From Actinoplanes flavus (GTDB lineage: Bacteria > Actinomycetota > Actinomycetes > Mycobacteriales > Micromonosporaceae): 64,000 bases of DNA. Below, in pieces: positions 36,119 through 45,462 of the stretch. The position numbers and the translations under genes are program-made. Positions within the stretch are counted from its first letter, which is position 1; the number at the start of each line of letters is the position of its first letter. The stretch is from the NCBI RefSeq assembly GCF_017592555.1, contig NZ_JAGFNS010000001.1, positions 211,571 through 275,570 on the forward strand, given 5' to 3'. The notes under the pieces are model-generated. The model saw nothing but the letters and a program-made list of their open reading frames with translations, searched no databases and was not told the origin of the DNA.

Positions 36119-36149
36119 CGGCCGCCCGGCGCCCCGCGGCGGGCGGCCG
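36119..36149. terminator. Hairpin between convergent lhr and LLM oxidoreductase genes
   Basis: Nine-base arms (CGGCCGCCC 36119-36127, GGGCGGCCG 36141-36149) with a 13-base GC-rich loop. Its position between converging genes supports a bidirectional terminator. Confidence 0.55.
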
Positions 36150-36164
36150 CGAAACGCGACCGGG

Positions 36165-37094
36165 TCAGAGCCGCGCGGAGACCTCGGACGCCACCAGGTC
36201 GATATGATCGAGGTCGGACAGGTCCAGCACCTGCAGGAACAGGCGAGAGGCGCCCGCCTCCGCGTACCGGCCGATGGTTTCGACCGCCTCGGCGGGGGTG
36301 CCGACGATGCCGCCGTTCTCGCGCATCTCGTCGACCTCGCGGCCGATCGCGGCGGCCCGGCGGCGGACCTCGGCGTCGTCACGCCCGACGCAGAGGACCG
36401 CGGCGGCCGAGTAGGTGAGCGGCTCGGTCCGGCCGAGGGCCTCGGCGGCGGCGCGGACCCGCGCGTACTGGGCCGGGATGTCCGAGATCTTGGAGAACGG
36501 GACGTTGAACTCGGTGGCGTACCGGGCCGCCAGGTACGGGGTGCGCTTCTTGCCGTGACCGCCGACGATGACCGGCACCCGGGGTGACTGCACCGGCTTG
36601 GGCAGCGCCGGAGAACCGCTGATCTGGTAGTGCTTGCCGTCGAAGTCGTAGGCGGCGCCGGCCGGCGTCCCCCACAGCCCGGTGATGATCTCGAGCTGCT
36701 CCTCGAGCCGGTCGAAGCGTTCGCCGACCGTGGGGAAGGGGATGCCGTACGCCCGGTGTTCCGCCTCGAACCAGCCCCCACCGAGGCCGAACTCGACGCG
36801 GCCACCGCTCATCGCGTCCACCTGGGCGACCGCGATCGCCAGCGGGCCGGGCAGGCGGAAGGTGGCCGAGCTGACCAGGGTGCCGAGCCGGATGCGGGAG
36901 GTCTGTACGGCCAGGGCCGCGAGCGTGATCCACGCGTCGGTGGGACCGGGCAGACCGGGCACATCGCCCATCTTGAGGTAGTGGTCGGAGCGGAAGAACC
37001 CGTCGTATCCGCCGTCCTCGGCGGCTTTGGCGACCCGCAGGAGATCGTCGTGGGACGCGCCCTGCTGGGGTTCGGTGAAGATCACGAGACGCAT
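36165..37094 (-). CDS. LLM-class F420-dependent oxidoreductase
   Basis: 309 residues, a luciferase-like TIM-barrel protein. MRLVIFTEPQQGASHDDLLRVAKAAEDGGYDGFFRSDHY, split here as start and SDHY element, plus TWITLAALAVQTSRIRLGTLVSS-like phrases and VEFGLGGGWFEAEHRAYG are typical of the F420 branch (TIGR03560-like). The cofactor F420 is expected in an actinobacterium but cannot be proven from sequence. Substrate unknown. It converges with lhr and is divergent from the SAM hydrolase gene. Confidence 0.85.
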   Translation of the reverse strand: MRLVIFTEPQQGASHDDLLRVAKAAEDGGYDGFFRSDHYLKMGDVPGLPGPTDAWITLAALAVQTSRIRLGTLVSSATFRLPGPLAIAVAQVDAMSGGRVEFGLGGGWFEAEHRAYGIPFPTVGERFDRLEEQLEIITGLWGTPAGAAYDFDGKHYQISGSPALPKPVQSPRVPVIVGGHGKKRTPYLAARYATEFNVPFSKISDIPAQYARVRAAAEALGRTEPLTYSAAAVLCVGRDDAEVRRRAAAIGREVDEMRENGGIVGTPAEAVETIGRYAEAGASRLFLQVLDLSDLDHIDLVASEVSARL

Positions 37095-37167
37095 AGATCA
37101 ACACTGCCACGACATTCCGGCGCGCCCACCCCACTTCGGACAACGACAGGCAGTAACGTTGACCACC

Positions 37168-37956
37168 ATGGGCGGTTATGGATGGATCAGCTTCACGACC
37201 GATTACGGCACTTTTGACGGCTTCGTCGCCGCCTGCCATGGATCGATCGCCCGCGTCTCCCCCGACACCAGAGTGATCGACGTCACTCATCACGTCCCGC
37301 CCGCCGATGTCAGCCGGGGCGCCGCGGTCCTGGCGCAGACCGCGCCCTACCTGCCGCCCTCGGTGCACCTCGCGGTCGTCGACCCGGGCGTCGGCACGGC
37401 CCGGCGCGGTGTGGTCCTCGTCACGCCGAACGGTCTGCTCGTCGGCCCGGACAACGGCCTGCTCATCTGGGCCGCCGAGGCGCTCGGCGGCATCACCGCG
37501 GCCTATGAGCTGGACAACAAGGACTGGATGCTCGGCGACGTCTCCCGCACCTTCCACGGCCGGGATCTCTTCGCCCCGGCCGCCGCCCGGCTGGCGGCGG
37601 GCGCCGACCCCGCGGAGGCCGGCCCCGCGGTGGACCCGTCCGGCCTCGCCCGCCTGCCCGATCCGGTGGTCACCGTCGGCGACGGCTGGATCGAGGCCGA
37701 GGTCCTGACAGTCGACCGGTTCGGCAACGTCCAACTGGCCGCCGAAGGCTCCGCCCTCTCCGGCCTCGGCCCGGAACTCATGGTCAACGGCGGCGTCCGG
37801 GCCCGCCGCGGCGCGACCTTCGCCGACGTCAATGTGGGCGAGCTGCTCGTCTTCGCCGACTCCGCGGACCGGGTCGCGATCGCGGTCAACAACGGCCGCG
37901 CCGTGGTCCTTCTCTCGGTGGTCCCCGGCGACATCGTCCGCATCACCGCCCGATGA
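37168..37956 (+). CDS. SAM hydrolase / SAM hydroxide adenosyltransferase (DUF62)
   Basis: 262 residues of the chlorinase/fluorinase superfamily. WISFTTDYGTFDGFVAACHG at the N-terminus, IDVTHHVPPADVSRGA, VVDPGVGTARRG and GPDNGLL are family motifs, and VDRFGNVQLA marks the C-terminal domain. Non-halogenase members hydrolyse S-adenosylmethionine to adenosine and methionine. No fluorinase-specific insertion is apparent, so hydrolysis is the likely activity. ATG 37168 has no clear ribosome site and a TAACGT hexamer nine bases upstream, so the mRNA may be leaderless. Confidence 0.9.
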   Translation: MGGYGWISFTTDYGTFDGFVAACHGSIARVSPDTRVIDVTHHVPPADVSRGAAVLAQTAPYLPPSVHLAVVDPGVGTARRGVVLVTPNGLLVGPDNGLLIWAAEALGGITAAYELDNKDWMLGDVSRTFHGRDLFAPAAARLAAGADPAEAGPAVDPSGLARLPDPVVTVGDGWIEAEVLTVDRFGNVQLAAEGSALSGLGPELMVNGGVRARRGATFADVNVGELLVFADSADRVAIAVNNGRAVVLLSVVPGDIVRITAR

Positions 37957-38076
37957 AAACCAACCCTCTCCGGTACGGGCCACCCCGCCCCAACCACAGA
38001 GAAACAGTCCCGCGGCGCCCCGCGAGCGCCCGCGGGGTCCAGCCCGCGAGGCCCCGCCGGGCTTTGATCGGTGGCC

Positions 38077-38604
38077 CAGCCTGACCGGGCGGCTAGCGCC
38101 GCACGGTCCGACCCGGGCGGCTGGCGCCGCACGGGTCATTGGCTCCAGCTGGATCCCAGGGCTGGTCCAGGCGCAACGGAACAGCCTGACCGGGCGGCTT
38201 GACGCCGCACGGTCCGACCCGGGCCGCTAGCGCCGCACGGGCCATTGGCTCCAGCTGGAACCCAGGGCTGGTCCAGGCGCATCGGAACAGCCTGACCGGG
38301 CGGCTTGACGCCGCACGGTCCGACCCGGGCGGCCAGCGCCGCACGGGCCATTGGCTCCAGCTGGAACCCAGGGCTGGTCCAGGCGCATCGAAACAGCCCG
38401 ACCGGGCGGCTACACACCGCACGATCCGACCCGGGCCGCCAGCGCCGCACCCGCCACCAGCTCCAGCTGAAACCAGAACTACTCCAAACGCACCGAAACA
38501 ACCCGACCGGGCAGCTGGCGCCGCACGATCCGACCCGGGCGGCTGGCGCCGCACCGGCCACCGGGTCCGGCTGGCTTTCAGGTGCTGTCTCAAGCGCATC
38601 GAGA
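38077..38604. repeat. Array of five 105-106-bp tandem repeats, non-coding
   Basis: The start of the unit (CAGCCTGACCGGGCGGCT) recurs at 38077, 38182, 38288, 38394 and, degraded, at 38499. Units two to four are the best conserved and share a segment reading CATTGGCTCCAGCTGGAACC. Each unit holds two related half-repeats of the type GACC(C)GGGCGGCT..CGCCGCACGG. The period is not a multiple of three, so reading frames shift between units and the open frames across it are not real genes. Together with its flanks this fills most of the 867-bp gap 37957-38823. Confidence 0.88.
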
Positions 38605-38720
38605 CTGCTCTGATAGCCAGCCGGATTTGAGGCCGACCCGGCCACGGTGCGCCTGGCCGGTGTGACCGACCGGGACAGCACGCCGGGCGGGTGGTCGAGC
38701 CGGTCAGCACGCCGGGTGGG

Positions 38721-38774
38721 CGGGACGAAAACGCCGGACGGGACGAAAACGCCGGGCGGGGCGAAAACGCCGGG
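38721..38774. repeat. 18-bp tandem repeat, three copies
   Basis: CGGGACGAAAACGCCGGA and two close variants run head to tail from 38721 to 38774, with a partial fourth. It lies about 50 bases beyond the stop of the acetyltransferase gene and 120 bases from the larger array. Confidence 0.85.
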
Positions 38775-38823
38775 CGGGATGACGTGCTCGAGTGGGTGGC
38801 GGGGTGCGGGGCGGGTGGGGCGG

Positions 38824-39561
38824 TCAGATGCGGTGGTGGACCCAGACGTTGGGCTCGACGTAGACGGCATGGTCCTGCTCCACGTCGCAGTGGATCGGGG
38901 ACAGGGCGCCCGGCACGTCGACCGGCCCGGTGGCGTCGAAGGCCAGCCCGGTCCAGGATCGCCACTGCTCCAGCGTCCCGGCGTAGGTCATGCTGTAGTG
39001 CGCCACGTTGACGATCTTCGCCCCGGCCCGCACATGGACTCGCAGCCACGGGTCGACGGGCAGGCCGTCGTCACGGGTCGCGTAGGCGTACGCATCGATG
39101 GGTTGTCTGATCTGAGCGTGCTTGCCGCTGGGCCGGACCGGCGCGACGAGATCGGTGAAGCCGTGCTCGGCCGCGTTGTCGCGCATCGCCGTGAGCATCA
39201 GGCCGGAGAGGCCGGACCCGCGCAGATCGGGCCGGATGTTGATCTCCAGGGCCGAGACCATGGTGGGTTTCGTGCCGTCGAGACGGTCGTGGAGGGCCTG
39301 GCGGATCACCCAGTCCCAGCCGCCCTCGGGCAGCCCCTCGGCCGGATCGCCGTCATAGGCGAACGGCACCGCGTGCGCCTTCGCGACCGCCCGGCCGGTC
39401 TCCTTGTCCACCGCGAGCAGCGAGAACGCGGGCCAGAACTGGTCGAAATACCGGTAGTAGAGGCCACCGGTCGGATCCTTGGTCATGAACTCGGGCCAGC
39501 CTCCGGCGAGTTCGTCATAGAGGTCCAGCCGGTCCCCGACCGGGGCGATCTCGAGTTGCAT
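38824..39561 (-). CDS. GNAT-like N-acetyltransferase
   Basis: 245 residues. ALEINIRPDLRGSGLSGLML resembles the acetyl-CoA-binding motif A (R-x-x-G-x-G/A) of GNAT proteins, preceded by a beta-rich half (FSLLAVDKETGRAVAKAHAV). The C-terminal part (LRVHVRAGAKIVNVAHYSMT) is unusual and longer than in small GNATs. The start at ATG 39561 begins MQLEIAPVGDR; upstream frame is not conserved. It diverges from the nei gene. Substrate unknown. Confidence 0.68.
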   Translation of the reverse strand: MQLEIAPVGDRLDLYDELAGGWPEFMTKDPTGGLYYRYFDQFWPAFSLLAVDKETGRAVAKAHAVPFAYDGDPAEGLPEGGWDWVIRQALHDRLDGTKPTMVSALEINIRPDLRGSGLSGLMLTAMRDNAAEHGFTDLVAPVRPSGKHAQIRQPIDAYAYATRDDGLPVDPWLRVHVRAGAKIVNVAHYSMTYAGTLEQWRSWTGLAFDATGPVDVPGALSPIHCDVEQDHAVYVEPNVWVHHRI

Positions 39562-39619
39562 GCGGGCAGGATGCCACCCCACCCCGGCCGGGTCACCCGA
39601 TTTTCGCGAGAATGGGGAC

Positions 39620-40408
39620 ATGCCGGAAGGGGACACCGTCTGGAACACCGCCCGCGTGCTGGAGAAGGCTCTCACCGGCGAGGTGCTGACCGGCTCCGAT
39701 TTCCGGGTGCCGCGGCTCGCGACCACCGACCTCACCGGCTGGACCGTCGCCGAGTCCGCGAGCCGGGGCAAGCATCTGCTGCTGCGCCTGACCCGGGACG
39801 GGCGGCCATCGCACACGCTCCACTCGCATCTGCGGATGGACGGCGCCTGGCGGGCCTACGCACCCCGGGAACGCTGGACCGGCCGTCCCGCGCACCTGAT
39901 CCGGGTGGTGTTGCGCACCGCCCGCTCGGTGGCCGTCGGCTACCACCTGCACGAGGTGACGCTGATCCCGACCGCCGAGGAGGACCGTCTGGTCGGGCAT
40001 CTCGGGCCGGATCTGCTCGGCGCCGACTGGGATCCGGCCGAGGCGGTCCGCCGGATCGCCGCGAAGCCGTCGGCCACGATCGCGGAGGCGCTGCTGGACC
40101 AGCGGAATCTGGCCGGGGTGGGCAATCTCTACAAGGCGGAGACGCTGTTCCTGCGCGGGTTGTGGCCATGGACTCCGGTCGCCGCGGTGACCGACCTGAC
40201 CGGCACGGTCGAGCTGGCGCAGAGGCTGGTCGCCGCCAACCGCGGCCGCTGGACGCAGACCACCACCGGATCGCTGCGCAAAGGCGAGACCAACTATGTG
40301 TACGGTCGTCGCGCCCAGCCGTGCCGTCGTTGTGCCACCGCGATCCGCAAGGCCGAACAGGACGAACGCGTCACCTACTGGTGCCCGCGCTGCCAGCCGG
40401 AGCCGTGA
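39620..40408 (+). CDS. nei: Fpg/Nei-family DNA glycosylase (endonuclease VIII-like, Nei2)
   Basis: Base-excision repair enzyme of 262 residues that removes oxidised pyrimidines and nicks the abasic site. MPEGDTVW at the N-terminus carries the catalytic Pro and Glu after Met removal. The H2TH domain is IAEALLDQRNLAGVGNLYKAE, and a C-terminal zinc finger has two CxxC pairs (CRRC, CPRC). The PEGDT start is typical of Nei rather than Fpg (PELPEV). It converges with pspM with only three bases between stops. No damage-type promoter is visible upstream. Confidence 0.9.
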   Translation: MPEGDTVWNTARVLEKALTGEVLTGSDFRVPRLATTDLTGWTVAESASRGKHLLLRLTRDGRPSHTLHSHLRMDGAWRAYAPRERWTGRPAHLIRVVLRTARSVAVGYHLHEVTLIPTAEEDRLVGHLGPDLLGADWDPAEAVRRIAAKPSATIAEALLDQRNLAGVGNLYKAETLFLRGLWPWTPVAAVTDLTGTVELAQRLVAANRGRWTQTTTGSLRKGETNYVYGRRAQPCRRCATAIRKAEQDERVTYWCPRCQPEP

Positions 40409-40411
40409 CGG

Positions 40412-41182
40412 TCAGCCGGCCGCCGCGGGTGGGGTGCGGAATTCGGTGGTCCGCAGCTCGGCCAGGCCCTCGGCGATGCCGCGCAACCGGTCGGCCGCGT
40501 CGACCAGGCTGAAATACGCCGGATGGCGGGTGTCGACGAGTGGTTGCCCGTCCTCCGCGACATAGCTGGCGGCAGCCGCGACCAGCGCCTCGAACGCCTC
40601 GACGCCTTCGCTGAACTGCTCGGCGAGCCCGGCGTGCGACTCCACGAGCGCATCCCGCCGGCCGCCGTGCCCGAGCGGGATGGCCCGCTCGACGCTGGCC
40701 GCCCGCTGGCCGAGGTCGCGCAGCCACTGCTCGGCGGTGGCCGCCTCCAAGACCGCGGCCTCGCCCTCGCCGGTCAGCCGACCGGCCAGCCCCGCCATCG
40801 TCTGTGACGCGCGTTCCAGGCGGTCCCATGAGTCGGCGATGACCGAGCCGCGCAGCGCGAACCGGTTCTTCTGGCGGCGCACCTCCTGCACCACGGTCCG
40901 CCCGGCCGGGAACCGCTGGAGCGCCGCGGCGAGGCGGGTCTCCGGGAGGCTGGGCGGCGGCGCCGGCTGGGCGGCCAGCTCACGGTGGTCGCTCCAGCGC
41001 CACCAGGCGAGCATCGCCGAGGATCCGGCGGCCGCCGCCCAGACCGCGTCGGCGACGCCTATCCCCGCGTACGGAGTGAGGACGGCCGCCGCCGCGGTCA
41101 GGCCTCCACCGAGCACACTCCACCGGCGTGCGGAACCCCGCAGCCGTTTGAGCCGCCGGAAATACCTGGTCCGCTCGTCCAC
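40412..41182 (-). CDS. pspM: Phage shock envelope stress response protein PspM
   Basis: 256 residues. Two adjacent membrane segments near the N-terminus (SVLGGGLTAAAAVLTPYAG and DAVWAAAAGSSAMLAWW) are followed by a helical cytoplasmic domain. Order and architecture match the actinobacterial psp cluster (clgR-pspA-pspM; Rv2743c in M. tuberculosis). PspM there cooperates with PspA to protect the membrane. It starts 30 bases after the pspA stop and is probably co-transcribed. Confidence 0.8.
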   Translation of the reverse strand: MDERTRYFRRLKRLRGSARRWSVLGGGLTAAAAVLTPYAGIGVADAVWAAAAGSSAMLAWWRWSDHRELAAQPAPPPSLPETRLAAALQRFPAGRTVVQEVRRQKNRFALRGSVIADSWDRLERASQTMAGLAGRLTGEGEAAVLEAATAEQWLRDLGQRAASVERAIPLGHGGRRDALVESHAGLAEQFSEGVEAFEALVAAAASYVAEDGQPLVDTRHPAYFSLVDAADRLRGIAEGLAELRTTEFRTPPAAAG

Positions 41183-41212
41183 CGTCGCTCCCCTCCCCGT
41201 CGTCTCCGCCGC

Positions 41213-42073
41213 TCAGCCGGCAGCGGTGGTGTCGCCCCGCTTCTGGTTGAGGCTCGCCCGGATCTCGTCGAGACGGGCCACACTGGCCGGATCGGCGGCC
41301 GGGGTGGCGGGCTGCTCGACGGCCGGGCGATCGGCGGCGCCGCCCAGCTTCTCCCCCGCCATGCTGGCCCGGATCTGCTCCAGGCGGGACGCGCCGGCCA
41401 GGTCCAGGCTGGATTTCTGCACCTCGAGCATGCGGCCCTCGACCGAGTTGGCGGCCAGTTCGGCACGGCCCATGGCGTTCGCATACCGCTGCTCGATCTT
41501 GTCGCGCACCTGGTCCAGCGACGGGGTGTTGCCCGGCGCCGCGAGCTGCGACATCGACTCCAGCGACTTGGCCACGGTCTCCTGCATCTTGGCCTGCTCG
41601 AGCTGGCTGAGCAGCCGGGAGCGCTCGGCGATGCGCTGCTGGAGGACCATCGCGTTGTTCTCGACCGCCTTGCGCGCCTGCCCGGCGGCGGCGAGCGCCT
41701 GGTCGTGGAGGGTCTTGAGATCCTCCATCGACTGCTCGCCGGAGACCAGCTGGGTGGCCAGGGTCTGCGCGGTCGACTCGTACTTCTGGGCCTCGGCCTC
41801 GTCACCGGCGGCTCGGGCGCGGTCGGCGAGGACGAGCGCCTGACGGGCCATGCCCTGCAGCTTCTCGACCTCGGACATCTGCCGGGACAGCTTCATCTCG
41901 AGCTGCCGCTGATTGCCGATGACGGCCGCGGCCTGCTGCACGAGGGCCTGGTGCTGGCGCTGAGCATCCTCGATGGCCTGCTGGATCTGGACCTTCGGAT
42001 CGGCGTACTCGTCGATCTTCGCGCCGAAGAGCGCCATCATGTAATGCCAGCCCTTGACGAACGGATTCGCCAT
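41213..42073 (-). CDS. pspA: Phage shock protein A (PspA/IM30)
   Basis: Peripheral membrane protein of 286 residues, nearly all coiled coil ([20 protein letters not shown], then [20 protein letters not shown]). It binds stressed membranes and, in mycobacteria, sequesters ClgR. The C-terminus is extended with Ala/Pro-rich sequence and ends [17 protein letters not shown] 42073 is chosen because the conserved MANPFVKGW begins there. Palindromes occur 34-97 bases upstream and may be control sites or leader hairpins. Confidence 0.94.
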   Translation of the reverse strand: MANPFVKGWHYMMALFGAKIDEYADPKVQIQQAIEDAQRQHQALVQQAAAVIGNQRQLEMKLSRQMSEVEKLQGMARQALVLADRARAAGDEAEAQKYESTAQTLATQLVSGEQSMEDLKTLHDQALAAAGQARKAVENNAMVLQQRIAERSRLLSQLEQAKMQETVAKSLESMSQLAAPGNTPSLDQVRDKIEQRYANAMGRAELAANSVEGRMLEVQKSSLDLAGASRLEQIRASMAGEKLGGAADRPAVEQPATPAADPASVARLDEIRASLNQKRGDTTAAG

Positions 42074-42106
42074 CTCGTGGTGTCCCCTCAATGTCGCTCT
42101 GCCGGA

Positions 42107-42170
42107 CGCGTCATCCCTCGTTGTGAGGATGACGCGAAACCCATCGTGACAGCCGGACGCCACTGGCGTC
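42107..42170. promoter_or_regulatory. Palindromes upstream of pspA
   Basis: A 10-base-arm inverted repeat (CGCGTCATCC 42107-42116 and its complement 42127-42136) is followed by GACGCCA-C-TGGCGTC (42156-42170). Both lie in the 236-bp gap between clgR and pspA. They could be operators or leader hairpins; I could not match them to a known ClgR site. Confidence 0.45.
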
Positions 42171-42264
42171 ACGGGTCCTCCGGGGGATCTCAGGGTCTCC
42201 CCTGGCATCGAGGCTACGCCTCCCTGAGGTGCCGGAGCGAGGCGCCGAACCGACACACGAAACA

Positions 42265-42293
42265 GGCCGGACCGCCTCAGGGGCGGCCCGGCC
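42265..42293 (-). terminator. Terminator downstream of clgR
   Basis: Stem formed by GGCCGG-A-CCGCC and GGCGG-C-CCGGCC with a five-base loop. On the minus strand, after the clgR stop, it is followed by TGTTTCGTGTG, a fair U-rich tail. It suggests clgR and pspA have separate transcripts at least in part. Confidence 0.65.
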
Positions 42294-42309
42294 GATCGCG
42301 TCATGATGA

Positions 42310-42684
42310 TCAGGCGGCGTAGACGATGTCCCGCTTCGGTTTGCGGGTCGCGTGCAGCGTGGTCTTCAGCGGGGACTCCTGGCGCACGGAGACGGAGACG
42401 TTTCCGTCGGTCGTCTGGCCCTCGACCGGAACCAGGACACCCTCCATGTTCTCCGCCAGGGACAGCGTGCTGCTGACCTCGCTGAGCAACTCGGAGAGGC
42501 GGGCGCCGAGCGCGTCGCAGATGGCCGCGAGCAGCTCGCTGGACGCCTCTTTCTGACCACGCTCGATCTCGGACAGATAGCCCAGGCTGACGTTCGCGGC
42601 GGTCGACACCTCGCGCAGCGTGCGGTGCTGCCCCTGCCGGCGCGCACGAAGAGCGTCGCCGATAACGCGGCGTAGCAGGACCAT
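42310..42684 (-). CDS. clgR: XRE-family transcriptional regulator ClgR
   Basis: 124 residues. The helix-turn-helix is at residues 20-50 ([22 protein letters not shown]). ClgR activates clp protease and, in mycobacteria, psp genes. The C-terminus ends IVYAA; ClgR proteins carry a C-terminal Ala-Ala that makes them Clp substrates (established in Streptomyces and Corynebacterium), so self-limiting turnover is likely. GGAGGAGG lies upstream of the ATG. The gene order cinA-clgR-pspA-pspM is the conserved one. Confidence 0.93.
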   Translation of the reverse strand: MVLLRRVIGDALRARRQGQHRTLREVSTAANVSLGYLSEIERGQKEASSELLAAICDALGARLSELLSEVSSTLSLAENMEGVLVPVEGQTTDGNVSVSVRQESPLKTTLHATRKPKRDIVYAA

Positions 42685-42842
42685 GGCACCTCCTCCTGCG
42701 AGCTCGCCGCCGGCATACGCCGGAGGCTTCCCGCAACCGTACCTGGCCCGAGCCGCGCCGACATCCCGCCCCGCCGAATTCCCGGGCCCCTAGGCTCACG
42801 GCAGAACCGGACAACAGGTGCGGTAGCGCGCGTAATCCCAGG

Positions 42843-43334
42843 TCAGGCCGGGGCCGGCGAGTCGCGAAGACAATCGATCAGCAATTGCAGGACGGCCGTC
42901 ACACTTTCGGTGCGGACAGCCTCCCGGTTCCCGTCGAGTTTCAGCTCGCGCACCCGGGTCCCCGAGGGGCCGGCGACCGCCACGAACACCAGCCCGACCG
43001 GCTTGCCGTCCTGCGGCTCCGGGCCCGCGACGCCGGTGGTGGCCAGGCCCCAGTCCGCGCCGCAGCGCTCCCGGGCGCCCTCGGCCAGCGCGGCGGCCAC
43101 GTCACCGTCGACCGGGCCCCGCTCCGCCAGCAACCCCTCCGGTACGCCGGCGAGCCGCGCCTTGAGCTCGGTCGCGTACACCACCAGGCCGCCCCGGTAG
43201 ACGGCGCTCACCCCGGGGATCTCGACGATCGTCGCGGCCACCAGACCACCGGTGAGCGACTCCGCGGTCGCCGCCGTCTGCCGCCGCTCCACCAGCGTGT
43301 GCACCGCCGCCGCGGCCGCCACCGAGATGTCCAT
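42843..43334 (-). CDS. cinA: CinA C-terminal domain amidase (PncC-like NMN amidase)
   Basis: 163 residues, only the C-terminal domain of Cin[21 protein letters not shown] and [16 protein letters not shown] are the family signature, and [20 protein letters not shown] follows. Stand-alone domains deamidate nicotinamide mononucleotide in NAD salvage. The start ATG 43334 gives a complete domain; open frame upstream belongs to pgsA on another register. It follows pgsA by 17 bases in the pgsA-cinA-clgR order. Confidence 0.92.
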   Translation of the reverse strand: MDISVAAAAAVHTLVERRQTAATAESLTGGLVAATIVEIPGVSAVYRGGLVVYATELKARLAGVPEGLLAERGPVDGDVAAALAEGARERCGADWGLATTGVAGPEPQDGKPVGLVFVAVAGPSGTRVRELKLDGNREAVRTESVTAVLQLLIDCLRDSPAPA

Positions 43335-43351
43335 CCGGTCCTCCCGCGCCC

Positions 43352-43942
43352 CTAGGAGACAGAGCCGCGCCGCAACCGCAGCGCCTGAACCACGTAGTCC
43401 GCCCCGGTCACCACGGTGACCACCAGCGCGGCGCCCATCAGCGCCACCCCGACGAGGTGGAACGGCTCCGGCACGGGCCACAGATACCAGGCGATGGCGA
43501 CGGTCTGCAGCCCGGTCTTGAGCTTGCCACCCCGGGAGGCCGGGATCACGCCGTACCGGATCACCCAGAACCGTAGCGCGGTCACACCCCACTCACGGAC
43601 CAGGATGGTGACCGTCACCCACCACGGCAGCGCGTCGTAGAACGAGAGCAGGACCAGGGCGGTGCCGGTGAGCGCCTTGTCCGCGATCGGATCGGCGATC
43701 TTGCCGAACGAGGTGACCAGCGACCAGCGCCGGGCGATCCAGCCGTCCGCGAAGTCGGTCGCCGAGGCGATGCAAAAGGCCAGGCAGGCGGCGATGCGCC
43801 AGTCCGGCCGGGTCATCTCGGAGACGACGACGAGGAACAGGAAGACCGGTACGAGCACGATCCGGACGACGGTCAGCGCGTTGGCCGCGTTGTAAAGCGA
43901 CACCACCCGCGCCGCCGGGACCGGAGCCGGCTCGTCGGTCAC
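43352..43942 (-). CDS. pgsA: CDP-diacylglycerol-glycerol-3-phosphate 3-phosphatidyltransferase
   Basis: 196 residues, integral membrane enzyme of the CDP-alcohol phosphotransferase family; it makes phosphatidylglycerol phosphate. The catalytic motif D-x3-DG-x2-AR-x8-G-x3-D-x3-D is visible in [15 protein letters not shown] and [13 protein letters not shown]. The GTG start at 43942 overlaps the rimO stop (GTGA). It follows rimO and precedes cinA, as in other actinobacteria. Confidence 0.94.
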   Translation of the reverse strand: MTDEPAPVPAARVVSLYNAANALTVVRIVLVPVFLFLVVVSEMTRPDWRIAACLAFCIASATDFADGWIARRWSLVTSFGKIADPIADKALTGTALVLLSFYDALPWWVTVTILVREWGVTALRFWVIRYGVIPASRGGKLKTGLQTVAIAWYLWPVPEPFHLVGVALMGAALVVTVVTGADYVVQALRLRRGSVS

Positions 43943-45396
43943 CGCGTCACCGGTGCGGCCGAGATCATCTCGACCGGGACGGCGATCAGGTCCACTCCCT
44001 CGGTGCCGGTGACCCTCGCCCGGACCAGGTCGCCGGGGCGCAGCACGGACAGATCCACCCCGGCGTCGCCGGCCACCAGGCTGGTCGAGCCGTCCACCTC
44101 CGGGGCCTGGTGCTCGGCGCGGCCCTCGATCTCGTCGCCGTCGATCGCGTCGATCAGCACCTCGACGGTGTCGCCGATCCGGTCCTCGGCACGCTGGGCG
44201 CACAGCTCCTCGGCGAGCGCGACGACCCGGTCGTACCGCCGCTTGATGGTGGCGTCGCTCACCTTGCGGTCCAGGCCGGCGGCCTCGGTGCCGTCCTCGT
44301 CGCTGTAGTCGAAGACGCCGATGGCGTCGAGCCGGGCCTCGGTGAGGAAGCGGACCAGCTCGTCCACGTCCTGTCGGGTCTCGCCGGGGAAGCCGACGAT
44401 GAAGTTGCTCCGGGCGCCGGCCGCGGGCGCCAGTTTCCGGGCCGAGTCGAGCAGCTCGAGGAAGCGCTCGGTGGACCCGAACCGCCGCATCCGGCGCAGC
44501 ACCGGCTCGCTGGAGTGCTGGAACGACAGGTCGAAGTAGGCGGCCACGCCGGGCGTGGTGGCGATCGCCTCGACCAGACCGGGACGGGTCTCGGCGGGTT
44601 GCAGGTAGCTGGCCCGCACCCGGACGATGCCGTCGACCGCGGCCAGCTGTGGCAGCAGCTTCTCCAGCAGGCGCGGGTCGCCCAGATCCTTCCCGTACGA
44701 CGTGCTGTTCTCACTGACCAGCACCAGCTCCCGGACGCCGGTCTTGGCCAGCCACTCGGCCTCGGCGAGCAGCTCCTGCGGGTCACGGGAGACGAAGGCG
44801 CCGCGGAACGCCGGGATCGCGCAGAACGCGCAGCGCCGGTCGCAGCCGCTGGCCAGTTTCAGCGAGGCCACCGGCCCGGTGTCGAGCCGGCGGCGCAGCA
44901 CCTTGCGCAGATGGGCCGGGGTGTGGTCGTCGACGGTCGCGTGACCGGGGACGACCACCTTGGCGGCCTGCCGCTTCACCGGGGTGATCGGGAGCAGCTC
45001 ACGGCGGTCGCGAGGGGTGTGCGCGTCCAGGCTCTCGCCGCGCAGCACGCTCTCCAGCCGGTCGGTGATGTCGGTGTAGTCGTCGAAGCCGAGAACCGCG
45101 TTGGCCTCGGGGAGGTTGTCGGCGAGCTCCTTGCCGTAGCGCTCGGCCATGCAGCCGGCGGCGACCACCTTGGCGCCGGTGTCGGCCGCGGCCAGCAGCG
45201 TGTCGATCGAGTCCTGCTTCGCCTTCTCGACGAAACCGCAGGTGTTGACGACGACCACGTCCGCGCCCTCGGCGTCGGTGCCGACCTCCCAGCCGCCGGC
45301 GTCGAGGCGGGCGGCCAGCTCTTCCGAGTCGACCTCGTTACGGGCGCAGCCCAGCGTCAGTAGCGCGACACGGCGGGTGGGAGGAGTTCCAGACAC
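43939..45396 (-). CDS. rimO: Ribosomal protein S12 methylthiotransferase RimO
   Basis: 485 residues, radical-SAM enzyme that methylthiolates Asp of ribosomal protein S12. MTTase-domain cysteines lie in [29 protein letters not shown] and [13 protein letters not shown]; the radical-SAM motif is [16 protein letters not shown], and a TRAM domain follows. GCARNEVDS and GFVE.AK.DSID distinguish it from MiaB. GTG start at 45396. Confidence 0.96.
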   Translation of the reverse strand: MSGTPPTRRVALLTLGCARNEVDSEELAARLDAGGWEVGTDAEGADVVVVNTCGFVEKAKQDSIDTLLAAADTGAKVVAAGCMAERYGKELADNLPEANAVLGFDDYTDITDRLESVLRGESLDAHTPRDRRELLPITPVKRQAAKVVVPGHATVDDHTPAHLRKVLRRRLDTGPVASLKLASGCDRRCAFCAIPAFRGAFVSRDPQELLAEAEWLAKTGVRELVLVSENSTSYGKDLGDPRLLEKLLPQLAAVDGIVRVRASYLQPAETRPGLVEAIATTPGVAAYFDLSFQHSSEPVLRRMRRFGSTERFLELLDSARKLAPAAGARSNFIVGFPGETRQDVDELVRFLTEARLDAIGVFDYSDEDGTEAAGLDRKVSDATIKRRYDRVVALAEELCAQRAEDRIGDTVEVLIDAIDGDEIEGRAEHQAPEVDGSTSLVAGDAGVDLSVLRPGDLVRARVTGTEGVDLIAVPVEMISAAPVTR

Positions 45397-45462
45397 CCGC
45401 CAAGGTTACCGGGCAGCCCGGCGTGGTCGTTCCTCCGCTCGTCCAGCTTCTACCGCCAAACG

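Noticed and set aside
38077-38604. CRISPR array
   Set aside because: Units are contiguous 105-106-bp tandem copies with no short repeat/unique spacer alternation and no cas genes nearby.
38136-38870. Minus-strand open frame reading through the 106-bp repeats
   Set aside because: The repeat period is not a multiple of three, so each unit is read in a different frame; this is not a repeat protein.
39560-39620. PafBC-type promoter for nei
   Set aside because: No TTGTC with a correctly spaced TANNNT is present upstream of this repair gene.
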